Source of the DNA: CAWEHU01 sp963808965
GTDB lineage: Bacteria; Pseudomonadota; Alphaproteobacteria; Acetobacterales; Acetobacteraceae
DNA length: 64,000 nucleotides
Direction: 5' to 3'
Assembly: GCA_963808965.1 (NCBI GenBank)
Contig: CAWEHU010000016.1
Span: 186,001-250,000 of the forward strand
Shown here: positions 37,558 to 46,229 of the stretch, piece by piece
How the letters are laid out: each line of letters opens with the position of its first letter
How positions within the stretch are numbered: the stretch's first letter is position 1
Notes under the pieces: generated by a model
Database searches by the model: none
What the model was told of the DNA's origin: nothing
The model's input: only the letters and a program-made list of their open reading frames with translations
Made by a program: the position numbers and the translations under genes

Positions 37558-37816
37558 ATCGCCTTCGCTCCTCCCGTCTAGCGCTTCGCAGCGAAATCAG
37601 ACGGATTGCCCGGCCCCGCCGGGTGTAGATGGCCGCCGCGTATTCGTCCCCGATCAGGCCGACAGCAAGCCACCGTTCTTCGCCCATTTTTCTAGCCGGA
37701 GCCGTGAGATGCTGGTTGTCGAATAGTGCTACCGCATCGATGAAGTCGAAACCGTGCTTTTCAATGTTTGAGGCCCGTTTCGCCTCATCCCACTCGAACT
37801 CTTCTTCTTCGCCCAT
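37535..37816 (-). CDS. brnT: BrnT-family toxin
   Basis: A 93-residue RelE-fold ribonuclease toxin. Family motifs: FEWDEAKRASNIEKHGFDF at the N-terminus, then AVALFDN, then GEERWLAVG, and IRLISLRSARREERRRYDE near the C-terminus, where the conserved Arg and Tyr include the active-site residues. It is upstream of its antitoxin, as usual for brnTA. A perfect inverted repeat in the putative promoter would suit autorepression by BrnA. Full length, no indel. Confidence 0.93.
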   Translation of the reverse strand: MGEEEEFEWDEAKRASNIEKHGFDFIDAVALFDNQHLTAPARKMGEERWLAVGLIGDEYAAAIYTRRGRAIRLISLRSARREERRRYDEVFKD

Positions 37817-37868
37817 GAATAGGGTTCCCGTGAATCCTATGGTAGCGCATTTGAGTCTCCTGGGCCGA

Positions 37869-37897
37869 AGTATAGCTACGCGACGTAGCTACATCTA
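37869..37897 (-). promoter_or_regulatory. Putative brnTA promoter with operator palindrome
   Basis: On the minus strand, a TATACT -10 box (37869-37874) and a weak TAGATG -35 box (37892-37897) have a 17-base spacer. The spacer is almost entirely filled by the inverted repeat TAGCTACG / CGTAGCTA (37873-37880 and 37884-37891, 3-base centre). The brnT start is 53 bases downstream of the -10 box. An operator in this position would block RNA polymerase, matching autorepression by BrnA or the BrnT-BrnA complex. The assignment is by position and symmetry only. Confidence 0.6.
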
Positions 37898-38015
37898 AGC
37901 GGTGCTTCCCGAAAGTGCAAGGGCGGTTCCGGAGGGTGGGGGCCTCGATACTCAACTGCGAAGAGCAGAATGCGGGGGCTTCCGAATCCACGGCTCTCGG
38001 CCACATCATCCACCT

Positions 38016-38438
38016 ATGCTGCACCTCGCAAAACTCGCGGTCGGCGCCCGCGATATCCGGCACCTCCGCACGATGCAGGCGGAGCGCGCGGAACGGCAGC
38101 CGCCGCTGCGTCACCGGACCCGCAATTTTCCCCGGCGGGCGGCGGAAGTGATCGATGGCGGGTCGATGTACTGGGTCGTGGCTGGGGCAATGATCGTGCG
38201 TCAGCGTATCCTCGGAATCGTCGAGGACACCTTGGAGGACGGCTCGGCCTGCGCCGGGATCATCCTGGACCCGAAGCTCGTGCCGGTGAGCGCCCGCCTC
38301 ATGCGGCCATTCCAAGGTTGGCGCTACCTGAATATCGAGGACGCCCCGGCGGACTTGCGCGATAGCCCGGCCGCCCGTGGGGAATCCGGCCTGCCGCCGG
38401 CGCTACGGCGGGAATTGCGGTCGTTGTGCCTTCTTTGA
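38016..38438 (+). CDS. DUF1489 family protein
   Basis: A 140-residue protein of DUF1489, a family mostly of alphaproteobacteria with no known function. Signature segments: MLHLAKLAVGARDIRHLR at the start, GSMYWVVAGAMIVRQRILGI in the middle and LVPVSARLMRPFQGWRYL near the C-terminus. The ATG at 38016 matches the usual start. No signal peptide or membrane helix beyond the moderately hydrophobic central strand. Intact. Confidence 0.88.
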   Translation: MLHLAKLAVGARDIRHLRTMQAERAERQPPLRHRTRNFPRRAAEVIDGGSMYWVVAGAMIVRQRILGIVEDTLEDGSACAGIILDPKLVPVSARLMRPFQGWRYLNIEDAPADLRDSPAARGESGLPPALRRELRSLCLL

Positions 38439-38587
38439 AACCAGCGTGGAAAAAACGCAATTCCGCAACAAAGTCACTTGCCAGGATTCGGCGTGCGCCT
38501 TCATAAATGATGCCAGGCGGTTAAGGATTGATTCTCTCCTCCCGTCTAAACAGCGCTTTCCCGTATCCGCAATTCTGGAGTCTCCTC

Positions 38588-38797
38588 GTGAGCATTTCGC
38601 GCCGCACTCTGCTCGCCAAGCTCAGCCTGAGCTTGCCCGTCGCCGCCGTTCTCGTCGTCGCTTCGGGCGCCCAGGCGGCAACGACCGCCAGCTCCCACCA
38701 TCACCATCACAAGCACCACACCAAGACCGCGTCACACAAGCACAACAGCCACACGGCCCAGAACCACCATCGCCGGACCACGACGGCGACGGGCTGA
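38588..38797 (+). CDS. Histidine-rich exported small protein
   Basis: A 69-residue protein starting with GTG at 38588 behind GGAG. The N-terminus SISRRTLLAKLSLSLPVAAV, then LVVASGAQA, is a Sec or Tat-like signal. The mature 40 residues are a His tract (SSHHHHHKHHTKTASHKHN and NHHRR), with about 13 His and no Cys. Metal binding, probably nickel, zinc or copper, is likely from composition. It converges on the hydrogenase-like small subunit gene, with stops 10 bases apart. Polybasic/His tracts also occur in histidine-rich periplasmic scavengers. Function not known. Confidence 0.73.
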   Translation: MSISRRTLLAKLSLSLPVAAVLVVASGAQAATTASSHHHHHKHHTKTASHKHNSHTAQNHHRRTTTATG

Positions 38798-38807
38798 GCC
38801 TGACACG

Positions 38808-39329
38808 CTATCTGCGCGCGTTCGCTTCCAGGAGCGCGCGCAGTCCGTTCAGCAACTGGGCCGGAGGCGGCGGGCATCCGGGGATGACGAGGTCTACCGG
38901 CACGACCGCGCCGACACCGCCGGCGATCGCGTAGCTCGCCTTGAACACGCCGCCATCGACCGCGCAATCGCCGACTGCGACCACCCATTTGGGATCCGGC
39001 GTTGCGTCCCAGGTGCGTTCCAGTGCCTCACGCATATTGAGGGTCAGCGGCCCGGTGACGAGCAAGACGTCCGCGTGACGCGGACTGGCCACGAAGCGCA
39101 GGCCGAAACGCTCAAGGTCGTACACGATATTGCTGAGAGCATGGATTTCGAGTTCGCAGCCATTGCAGCTCCCGCCATCGACGTGCCGGATCGAAAGGCT
39201 GCGTCCCAATCGGGTTTGCGCGGTCGCCTCAAGCTGCGCCGCCAGCGCCGCGATCGTTTCCTCACTGACCGGCGCGGCTGCTTCGGTCGCCGGACTATCC
39301 CGAAGATTGCGTGCGAGCCGGCGCCACAT
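38808..39329 (-). CDS. Group-4 [NiFe]-hydrogenase-like / NuoB-type small subunit
   Basis: A 173-residue [4Fe-4S] protein of the NuoB/HyfI group. Cluster ligands: GGSCNGCELEIHALSN (two Cys near residues 54-57), GDCAVDGG, and IPGCPPPPAQLL. This set and the short length match HyfI/HycG-like subunits of hydrogenase-4-type complexes more than NuoB, which has KCDDCG-like features missing here. No large subunit, membrane subunits or maturation genes are nearby: upstream is a repeat and a glutathione transferase gene. So it is an orphan in this window. Possible reasons are a dispersed complex, a remnant, or assembly rearrangement. The frame is intact. Confidence 0.86.
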   Translation of the reverse strand: MWRRLARNLRDSPATEAAAPVSEETIAALAAQLEATAQTRLGRSLSIRHVDGGSCNGCELEIHALSNIVYDLERFGLRFVASPRHADVLLVTGPLTLNMREALERTWDATPDPKWVVAVGDCAVDGGVFKASYAIAGGVGAVVPVDLVIPGCPPPPAQLLNGLRALLEANARR

Positions 39330-39341
39330 GGCTAATTAGAT

Positions 39342-39390
39342 CCCTCCCCTGACCCCCTCTCCCGCTTGCGAGAGAGGGTCGGAGTGAGGG
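39342..39390. repeat. Intergenic palindromic repeat (CCCTCTCxCGC type)
   Basis: Imperfect palindrome: CCCCCTCTCCCGC (39353-39365) faces GCGAGAGAGGG (39368-39378), and outer arms CCCTCCCCTGAC and GTCGGAGTGAGGG also pair partly. Sequences of this type (CCCTCACCCC...GGGAGAGGG) are common intergenic repeats in many proteobacteria. It fills the gap between the hydrogenase-like gene and the reductase gene, and could act as a transcription stop for the latter. Confidence 0.65.
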
Positions 39391-39418
39391 TTGACTGAGC
39401 GAGTGCTCGCATTCTGTT

Positions 39419-40418
39419 TCAGAATACCAGCAATTTCGCGACGTCTTTTCCACGCTCGGCCGGCGTTTCGAGATCGAGCCTTGGCCCGACGGGAACGATG
39501 CGGGTCGGATTTATGGCGACATGAACTCATATAGTAGTGCCGCTTGATGTGAGTGAAGTTCACGGTCGCCGCTATCCCCGGCAGTTGGTAAATGTCGCGC
39601 GTGAAGGCCCACAGATTACGGTAGTCGACAAGCCGCCGGATATTGCACTTGAAATGTCCGTGGTAGACGGAGTCGAACCGAATCAAGCTGGTGAACAGCC
39701 GTATATCGGCCTCGGTCAGCCGGTCCCCGCAGAGGAAACGGTCCTGCGAGAGGCGTTCTTCCAGCCAGTCCAGCGTCTCGAATACCGGACCGACCGCCTC
39801 CTCGTACGCCTCCTGCGTCGTTGCGAACCCGGCCTTGTAGACGCCGTTGTTGACGGTCGCGTAGATGCGCTCGTTCAGTGCGTCGATTTCGTCGCGCAGC
39901 TCTTGCGGATAATAGTCGCCTGGTTTCGCGCCCGCTGTGTCAAAGGCGCTGTTGAACATCCGGATGATCTCGGCGGATTCATTGTTTACGATCGTCTGAG
40001 TGTGCTTGTCCCATAGCACGGGAACGGACACCCGCCCGGTATAGTCGGGGTCGGCCCTCGTATAGACCTCATAAAGAAAGCGGCTGTTGAACAGCGGGTC
40101 GGGAATGACGCCCTCGGCGGGCTCAAAGGTCCAGCCCTTCTCCGCCATGAGCCAGTGGACCGCCGAGATCGGGATGATTTCCTCGAGACCTTTGAGCGCG
40201 CGGAAGATCAAGGTGCGGTGCGCCCAGGGGCAGGCCCAGGATACGTACAAGTGATACCGGCCAGACTGGGCCGAAAATCCGTCCGAGCCCGATGGACCGG
40301 GGCGGCCGTCGGGCGTGACCCAATTCCGGAAGGCGGTCTGCGGGCGAACGAAGCGGCCGTCCGTCTTGGCGGCGTTTGGCACCTGCTCGTGCCAGACCCC
40401 ATCGATCAGCAAGCCCAT
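39419..40418 (-). CDS. Glutathionyl-hydroquinone reductase family (YqjG/ECM4 type; one indel)
   Basis: A xi-class glutathione transferase that reduces glutathionyl-hydroquinones. The catalytic Cys63 is in YVSWACPWAHRTLI, the CPWA signature. Other family segments: SVPVLWDKHTQTIVNNESAE, YPQELRDEIDALNERIYATV and HIKRHYYMSS. An extra base near 39508 shifts the frame after MSSCR; corrected, the tail reads INPTRIVPVGPRLDLETPAE and ends VAKLLVF, total 332 residues, normal for the family. Without correction the frame would read through the palindromic repeat downstream. Single gene, divergent from nothing; its 3-prime neighbour is the orphan NuoB-like gene. Confidence 0.9.
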
Positions 40419-40433
40419 GCGGTCTCCTGTCCT

Positions 40434-41249
40434 TCAGTCCAGGGCAGGATGGCCCAAATGGGCAGCGCGCTCACTTGAATTCTTGGCGCGCTCGGCCGTC
40501 TCGGGGTCCGGAACATCCTGCCGGGAGGCGAGACGGGGCAGGGTGCGGAGCGCGGCGATTTCACTCACCAGCTTGCGGGTCATCGCCTCGCCGAAGGCGC
40601 TGAAATCGTGCACCTCCAGCACGAAACTGCCGGGTCCCCCGGTGACGTTCTCGCGATAATAGTTCGCCAGACCGCCAGGCGGCTGGACGTGCGCATAGGT
40701 CCAGGACATTGGATGATCGTTGATGATGGCGAGCCCGTTGATCGTGACACCGGCCTTCACGGCGTCGTCGCGCGCCGCCGTGATCTCTCGGCCCGCATTG
40801 TTGGTCCCGTCCCCGCAAACGTCGATCACGCGACGGGTGGCTTCAAGCCCGCTTTCGGCCAGCGCCTCGACGGCATGATCGACGCCCGCGCTAATCGCGG
40901 TCCGACCGTAAAACGACCGCGGCGCCTGGGTGAGGCGGTCCGCGAAAGCGCCTGCTGACGCCTCGTCGCGCAACACTGTCCAGTCGAGGACCGTCCGAAC
41001 CTCGTAATTGCTGGCGAACTCGATGTAGGTAACGGCGATCGCGCCAACCGGGCCACCATGGATGGCGGCGATCACCTGCGGACTGGTGAACGCGGCAGCA
41101 TACCCCTTTTTCTCCAGATCGAACTCGCCGTCGTCGATGCTGCGCGAGACGTCGGTGACGAGCGCTAGGGCGACATCGACCTGTTCCGCCGCCCGGGCCG
41201 ACGGAACCCAGAGCACGAGAGCCGCCAGGATGAACGGGATCCGGCGCAT
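40434..41249 (-). CDS. DUF1194 family protein (vWA-like, exported)
   Basis: A 271-residue protein with signal peptide IPFILAALVLWVPSARAAEQ and a von Willebrand A-like domain. The MIDAS-type motif is LALVTDVSRSIDDGEF near residue 35. The second metal-site element is in VIDVCGDGTNNAG near residue 140. DUF1194 proteins are found in many alphaproteobacteria, often beside transport or metal genes, with no known function. I chose the ATG at 41249 over GTG at 41258 because it gives a compact signal peptide. The preceding gene on the same strand (upstream, AstE-like) lies 85 bases away. Confidence 0.85.
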   Translation of the reverse strand: MRRIPFILAALVLWVPSARAAEQVDVALALVTDVSRSIDDGEFDLEKKGYAAAFTSPQVIAAIHGGPVGAIAVTYIEFASNYEVRTVLDWTVLRDEASAGAFADRLTQAPRSFYGRTAISAGVDHAVEALAESGLEATRRVIDVCGDGTNNAGREITAARDDAVKAGVTINGLAIINDHPMSWTYAHVQPPGGLANYYRENVTGGPGSFVLEVHDFSAFGEAMTRKLVSEIAALRTLPRLASRQDVPDPETAERAKNSSERAAHLGHPALD

Positions 41250-41333
41250 GGCCACCACCTAACAGCAATCAAAATGCCGGGTCGCATGTTCGGCCGTTCG
41301 CGGCGGAGTTCAAGCAAGAAAGGGCGCCCGCGC

Positions 41334-42317
41334 TCAGCGGATGAAGCGCGCCAGCCGAACGGCGGTGTGCCCGCGACTGGGCCGCAGGCTAGGCATCACG
41401 AGCAGGCAATCGTCGTGCGGCGTTCGGATCTCCAGGCCCCCGTCCAGGGCGATCAGGGTGTTTCGCTGCGCTATGACGTCGCCGCCTCGGAACGGCTGAA
41501 GGAAGGCGAAGCTGCCGGTTGCGGCCGTTACGGCCATCGTGACTTCCGCGAAGCGCGGCTTTCCTCCCGCGGCGGCCGGCGCGGGAAGGTTCGGGCAGTC
41601 GCGGACCAGGCCCAGGTGATGGAGCAGGCCCCCCACGCACCCGAGAGTCATCTCGACGGCGGAAGCGTCCCAGTGCTGGCCGGCCTCGACCAGGGCGGCG
41701 GCGCAGCTCGTGTCGGGGTCGGTGAACCGATGGTAGTCGATGAGGCGCTTTCCGCTGGCGTGCCCGTGATCGGCGACGACCAGATCCGGAACGCCGATCC
41801 CAAGGGCGAGCCGCCGTCCCTTCTCCGAGGACCCGCTCAGCAACAATGGATCCGAGGGCCAAAGCATGGAATGGAGATCCAGCAGCACGTCCACGGTGTC
41901 TATGAGCGGGCGGATTTCGCGAGCGCGGTCCAGTTCCGCGGAGTGGCGCGGTCCTCCCAGCACGGCAGAATCCCAGAGGCGGTTCATATCTTCGTCAACG
42001 AAGCGGGAAGCGGTGGGCTGGCGCGGATCGAATCGGGCGAAGGCAGCCAGGTTGATGAAACCAAATGTGACCCTGCCGCGCGCCGGCCGGAAATCCTGAC
42101 GCAAGAGCCGGTCGAGGACGATGGCGCCGGCGAATTCGTTCCCGTGCGTCAGAGCCGTGAGCGCCACATGCGGTCCCGGCAGCCCGCTGTCGCGCGTGGT
42201 GAAGCCCGGCACGCCGGTATTGCCTTCCAACCATGGGGTAAGATCCGGCGGGGAGAGGCGCACCTCGAACTGCGGAAACGGGGGCTGCCGGCCGAAGGCG
42301 GCTTCCATCTTCTCCAT
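41334..42317 (-). CDS. Succinylglutamate desuccinylase / aspartoacylase family protein
   Basis: A 327-residue zinc deacylase of the AstE/AspA family. Zinc ligands: ALTHGNEFAGAI (His, Glu) near residue 80, and VDVLLDLHSMLWP (His) near residue 150. Family segments ERLIDYHRFTD-like (KRLIDYHRFTDPDTSCAAAL) and EMTLGCVGGLLHHLGL follow. These enzymes cleave N-acyl amino acids. Starts at 42317 or 42308; the first is nine bases after the end of the ArgE-like gene on the same strand. The two deacylases probably share one transcript. Intact. Confidence 0.85.
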   Translation of the reverse strand: MEKMEAAFGRQPPFPQFEVRLSPPDLTPWLEGNTGVPGFTTRDSGLPGPHVALTALTHGNEFAGAIVLDRLLRQDFRPARGRVTFGFINLAAFARFDPRQPTASRFVDEDMNRLWDSAVLGGPRHSAELDRAREIRPLIDTVDVLLDLHSMLWPSDPLLLSGSSEKGRRLALGIGVPDLVVADHGHASGKRLIDYHRFTDPDTSCAAALVEAGQHWDASAVEMTLGCVGGLLHHLGLVRDCPNLPAPAAAGGKPRFAEVTMAVTAATGSFAFLQPFRGGDVIAQRNTLIALDGGLEIRTPHDDCLLVMPSLRPSRGHTAVRLARFIR

Positions 42318-42325
42318 GCGCCGGA

Positions 42326-43503
42326 TCAGACGAGCAGACGATCCGCCAAGCTTCGGACGAAAGCGTCGCAGGCGTCGAGCTGGCTTTGTTCGATCCATTC
42401 GTCAGGTTTGTGCGCCTGCGCGATATGGCCTGGGCCGCAGACGATCGTCGGGATGCCGGCCTCCTGGTAGAGCCCGCCTTCCGTGCCGTAGCTGACCTTC
42501 GCGGTGCTATTCGATCCGGTCAGCCGCTTGATGAGCGAGGTGAGCTCATGACCGGGTTCGAGCGACATCCCAGGAATCCAGCCCCCGATCTCGAATGTGA
42601 ACCCCGTCTCGGGATCAACCTGCTTCATGGCAGGCTCGATCCTTTCCGCGACGAATGCCTTCATGCGATCGACCTCGCGGAAGAAGTCGTCAGCCGGAAT
42701 CGTGCGCCACTCCATGACGAATTCGGCGCGCTCAGGGATGATGTTCAGTATGGTGCCGCCCTGGACGGTTCCGACATGGATCGTCGTGTGGGGCGGATCG
42801 AACCCCTCCTCGAACGGCCCCTCGGTCGCGAACCGCCGGGCCTCCCCGGCGACCCAGGCGATTGCTTCGGCGGCGGCGTGAACCGCGTTCACGCCCTTTC
42901 CCGGGTCGCTGGAATGACCCGCGAGGCCGCGTACCTTCACACGCATGGGCATGCGGCCTTTGTGCGCCAGGACCGGCGCCAAGCCCGACGGCTCGCCGAC
43001 GATGCAGAACTGCGGTCGCAGGCCCGACTCCCCAGATCCTGGATCAGCCGCCGTGCCCCATCGCAGGTGGTCTCCTCGTCGTAGGTGATGAACAGGTGCA
43101 TGGGGCGGCACAAGGCTTGTTGCCGCAAATGGGGTACCGCGGCGAGCGCCGAAGCGACAAATCCCTTCATATCTGCCGCACCACGGCCAAAAAGCCGCCC
43201 GCCCTCCTGCCTGAGCACAAAGGGGTCGGTGGTCCAGGCCTGTCCATCCACCGGCACCGTGTCCACATGGCCGGACAGGGCGACGCCTCCGGCTGATTGC
43301 GGCCCGATGATCGCGTGGATATTGGCTTTATTGCCTGCCTCGTCCGTGCTGATCCGGTAGGGCACGGCGTGCGCGTCGAGATAAGCGCGCACGAAGCCGA
43401 TCAGGTCGAGGTTCGAGTTGCGGCTCGTGGTATCGAACGATACCAGCCGCTCCAGCATCTCCGCCGCCGAATAGCGGTGAGCCGCGTCACTGTGTCCAGC
43501 CAT
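42326..43503 (-). CDS. M20 family acetylornithine deacetylase-like (ArgE) enzyme (one indel)
   Basis: A metal-dependent deacylase/peptidase with the M20 fold. Metal and catalytic motifs: ALSGHVDTVPVDGQAW (His, Asp), GRGAADMKGFVA (Asp), TYDEETTCDGA (catalytic Glu-Glu) and VCGPGHIAQAHKPDEW (His) near the C-terminus. The dimerisation domain lies between KGRMPMRVKV and NIIPERAEFVMEWR. A missing G in a G-run near 43031 splits the frame. Restoring it gives 392 residues. The sequence resembles ArgE more than carboxypeptidase G2. Paralogues occur beside peptide importers. It diverges from the importer operon starting at 43652 and may supply it with a processing enzyme. Confidence 0.88.
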
Positions 43504-43651
43504 GGCCGACAGTGTATACGGCTCCCGGCACCCGGCAACCGCGGTTCTTCACGCGGGCCCGGGCCGGACGCGTTCCCCGGGCGAGCCTAGCCGGCAGGTT
43601 ATCGCACGGCTATAAGCGCGGAGCGCCCGAAGGTGGATCTTGGAGATGTGC

Positions 43652-45239
43652 ATGGTTCCGGACCTCCGGACAGTCCTGAAAGGTGCGATCGCGGCTTTTT
43701 GCACGGCCTGCTTCGCGGCGGGGTGCCCGTGCGCGCAGACGCTGACCCTCGCCGTTGGCGCGCCCGTTACCAGCATCGACCCGCACTATCACAATCTCAC
43801 GCCCAATCTGGCTTTGGCCGCGCACATCTACGAACCGCTGGTGGATATGGACGCCACTTCCCGGCCCGTGCCGGGCTTGGCCGAGAGTTGGAAGCGCGTT
43901 GACGACCAGACCTGGGAATTCAAGCTCCGGCCCGCGGCATTCCACAACGGAGACGCGTTCACGGCGGAGGACGTCGTCTTTACGCTTGATCGCGTACCCC
44001 GGGTTCCGAACAGCCCAAGCTCGTTCACGATCTACACCAAGGCGATCGCGGCCGCGGAGATCGTCGATCCGCACACGATCCGTCTCACGACGAAGGGCGT
44101 CTATCCGCTGCTGCCGATCGACCTGACTCAGGTCGCGATCATCAGCCACACCATTGGTGCCAATCCCGCCACCGAGGATTTCAACAGCGGCAAGGATGCG
44201 ATCGGCACCGGGCCTTTTCGTTTTATTGCATACAAACCGGGGGATCGCGTCGAGCTGGACCGGAACGAGTCCTGGTGGGGCAAGCCGCCCGCCTGGCAGC
44301 ACGTCACGTATCGGATGATCACGAACGACGGCGCGAGGGCGGCGGCACTGCTGGCCGGAGACGTTCAATTCATCGAACTCGGTACCGACGGCGGATATCG
44401 CGAGACTGCGGACCAATGCTGCCCTATCGGTCGCGGAGACGGTCGGCCTGCGCCTGATCTATCTCGCTCTCGACCAGTCGCGCGACGGGCCGACGCCCTA
44501 TGTCACGGGGCCGAACGGCGAGACCCTCGATCGCAACCCGCTCAAGGACCGCCGGGTGCGCGAGGCGCTATCCATCGCGATAAATCGGCCGGCCATCGTC
44601 GCGCGGGTGATGGAAGGCGCGGCAATTCCGACCGGCCAGTTTCTTCCGCCCGGGAGCTTTAGCTACGTGCCTGACCTTGGCCCCCCCGTCTACGACCCGG
44701 AACGGGCGCGGGAATTGCTGGCGGAAGCCGGGTATCCGGGCGGGTTTCGTATCACCCTGCACGGGTCCAATGACCGCTATCTGAACAACTCGAAGATTGT
44801 GCAGGCGATTGGCCAGATGTGGACGCGCATCGGCGTGCAGACGGCGGTGGAGACCCTGCCCTGGACGAACTTCGTCGCCCACGCCAACAAGCAGGACTAC
44901 TCGGCTTTCCTGGGCGGCTGGGGAAGCGCGACAGGCGAAGCGTCCAATCCGCTGCGCGCCCTCATCGCAGGCTGGAATCCGTCCAAGGGTTTGGGTACGA
45001 CCAATCGGGGCCGCTACGAAAATCCAGCGATCGACGCGCTGATCGAGCGTGCGATGGCCACTGCGGATGACGGCACCCGGGAGCGACTGCTTCAGGATGC
45101 CACGCGCAAGACCTTCGAGGACGTGGCGATCATTCCGTTGCATAACCAGAAGAACACCTGGGCCATGCGAGCGGGGCTGAGCTATGTTGCGCGGGCCGAC
45201 GAGGAGACGCGAGCCGTCGACGTGCGGCCCGCCCCGTAG
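43652..45239 (+). CDS. ABC transporter dipeptide/oligopeptide-binding protein (one indel)
   Basis: The periplasmic substrate-binding protein of a peptide-type (cluster C) ABC importer, SBP_bac_5 family. The signal peptide covers about residues 1-30 and ends AAGCPCAQ. The mature start TLTLAVGAPVTSIDPHYHNL is characteristic, as are VPGLAESWKRVDDQTWEFKL and FTAEDVVFTLDRV. An extra base near 44380 breaks the frame; without it the middle reads VPTADIARLRTNAALSVAET and joins DRRVREALSIAINRPAI. Corrected length 528. ATG at 43652 is best because GGAG sits six bases upstream. First of five genes of an importer operon. Substrate could be a peptide, nickel complex or N-acyl amino acid. Confidence 0.9.
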
Positions 45240-45254
45240 CGAGGGTTGGCGCCG

Positions 45255-46229
45255 ATGGCGGTGTGGCTGATCCGGCGCATCGTTCAGGCGATGCTCGTCG
45301 TGCTCGCGATGACGGTCATCGTCTTCATCGGCCTGCACGTCATCGGCAACCCAATTGATATCCTAATCTCGCCCCAGGCGGACCAAGCGGAGCGGGCGAG
45401 GGCGATCGCCGCGCTCGGGCTCGATAAGCCGCTATGGGACCAGTACCTGTGGTTCCTCAAGGACGCGTTGCGCGGCGATCTCGGCCGGAGTTTCGTGTTC
45501 AATGAGCCGGCGCTGCGCATCATCGGGCAACGAATGCCCGCGACCTTGGAGCTGGCCGTCTCGGCCGTGCTGATATCGGTGATCTTCGGCATTCCTTTGG
45601 GCCTCTATGCCGGATTACGCCCCGACGGCGTGCCAGCCCGCGCCATCATGGCCGGCAGCATACTGGGTTTCAGTGTGCCCACCTTCTGGGTCGGTCTGAT
45701 GCTGATCATGGTGTTCGCCGTGCAACTCGGGTGGCTGCCGAGCTCCGGGCGCGGCGCGACTGCGGAGCTGTTCGGCGTCCAGTGGTCCTTCCTGACGCTT
45801 GACGGGCTGCGGCACCTGCTTCTGCCGGCGCTTAATCTTGCGCTGTTCAACATCTCGCTTGTCATCCGCCTGACCAGGGCAGGGGTCCGCGAGACGCTGC
45901 CGCTTGATTTCGTGAAATTCGCGAGGGCAAAAGGTCTCTCGCCGGCGCGAGTGATCCTTGTCCACGTGCTCAGATTCATCCTGATTCCATTGATCACGGT
46001 CGTCGGGCTCGAGCTCGGGTCGACCGTGGCCTTCTCGGTGGTGACGGAGACCGTGTTTGCCTGGCCCGGTATGGGAAAGCTGATTATCGACAGCATCTAC
46101 GTTCTCGATCGACCGGTGATCCTGGCCTATCTCATGGCCATCGTTCTGCTGTTCGTCGCCATCAATCTCATCGTGGACTTGCTCTATTTCGCGCTGGACC
46201 CGCGCGTCCGTCTGAAGTCGGAGCGTTGA
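45255..46229 (+). CDS. Peptide ABC transporter permease (DppB-like)
   Basis: A 324-residue inner-membrane permease of the DppB/OppB type with six predicted helices. The N-terminus WLIRRIVQAMLVVLAMTVIV is typical, and the cytoplasmic EAA loop DFVKFARAKGLSPARVILVH contacts the ATPase. Conserved GEIGRSF-like DALRGDLGRSFVF follows the first periplasmic loop. It starts 15 bases after the binding protein. A TTG at 45246 is a less likely start. The TGA stop overlaps the next start. Intact. Confidence 0.92.
   Translation: MAVWLIRRIVQAMLVVLAMTVIVFIGLHVIGNPIDILISPQADQAERARAIAALGLDKPLWDQYLWFLKDALRGDLGRSFVFNEPALRIIGQRMPATLELAVSAVLISVIFGIPLGLYAGLRPDGVPARAIMAGSILGFSVPTFWVGLMLIMVFAVQLGWLPSSGRGATAELFGVQWSFLTLDGLRHLLLPALNLALFNISLVIRLTRAGVRETLPLDFVKFARAKGLSPARVILVHVLRFILIPLITVVGLELGSTVAFSVVTETVFAWPGMGKLIIDSIYVLDRPVILAYLMAIVLLFVAINLIVDLLYFALDPRVRLKSER

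Noticed and set aside
41249..41333. Promoter-like A/T-rich spot near 41262 as an operator
   Set aside because: Too short and without symmetry to support any call.
41274..42470. A 398-codon plus-strand open frame
   Set aside because: It lies antisense to the AstE-like gene, which has its zinc motifs in place.
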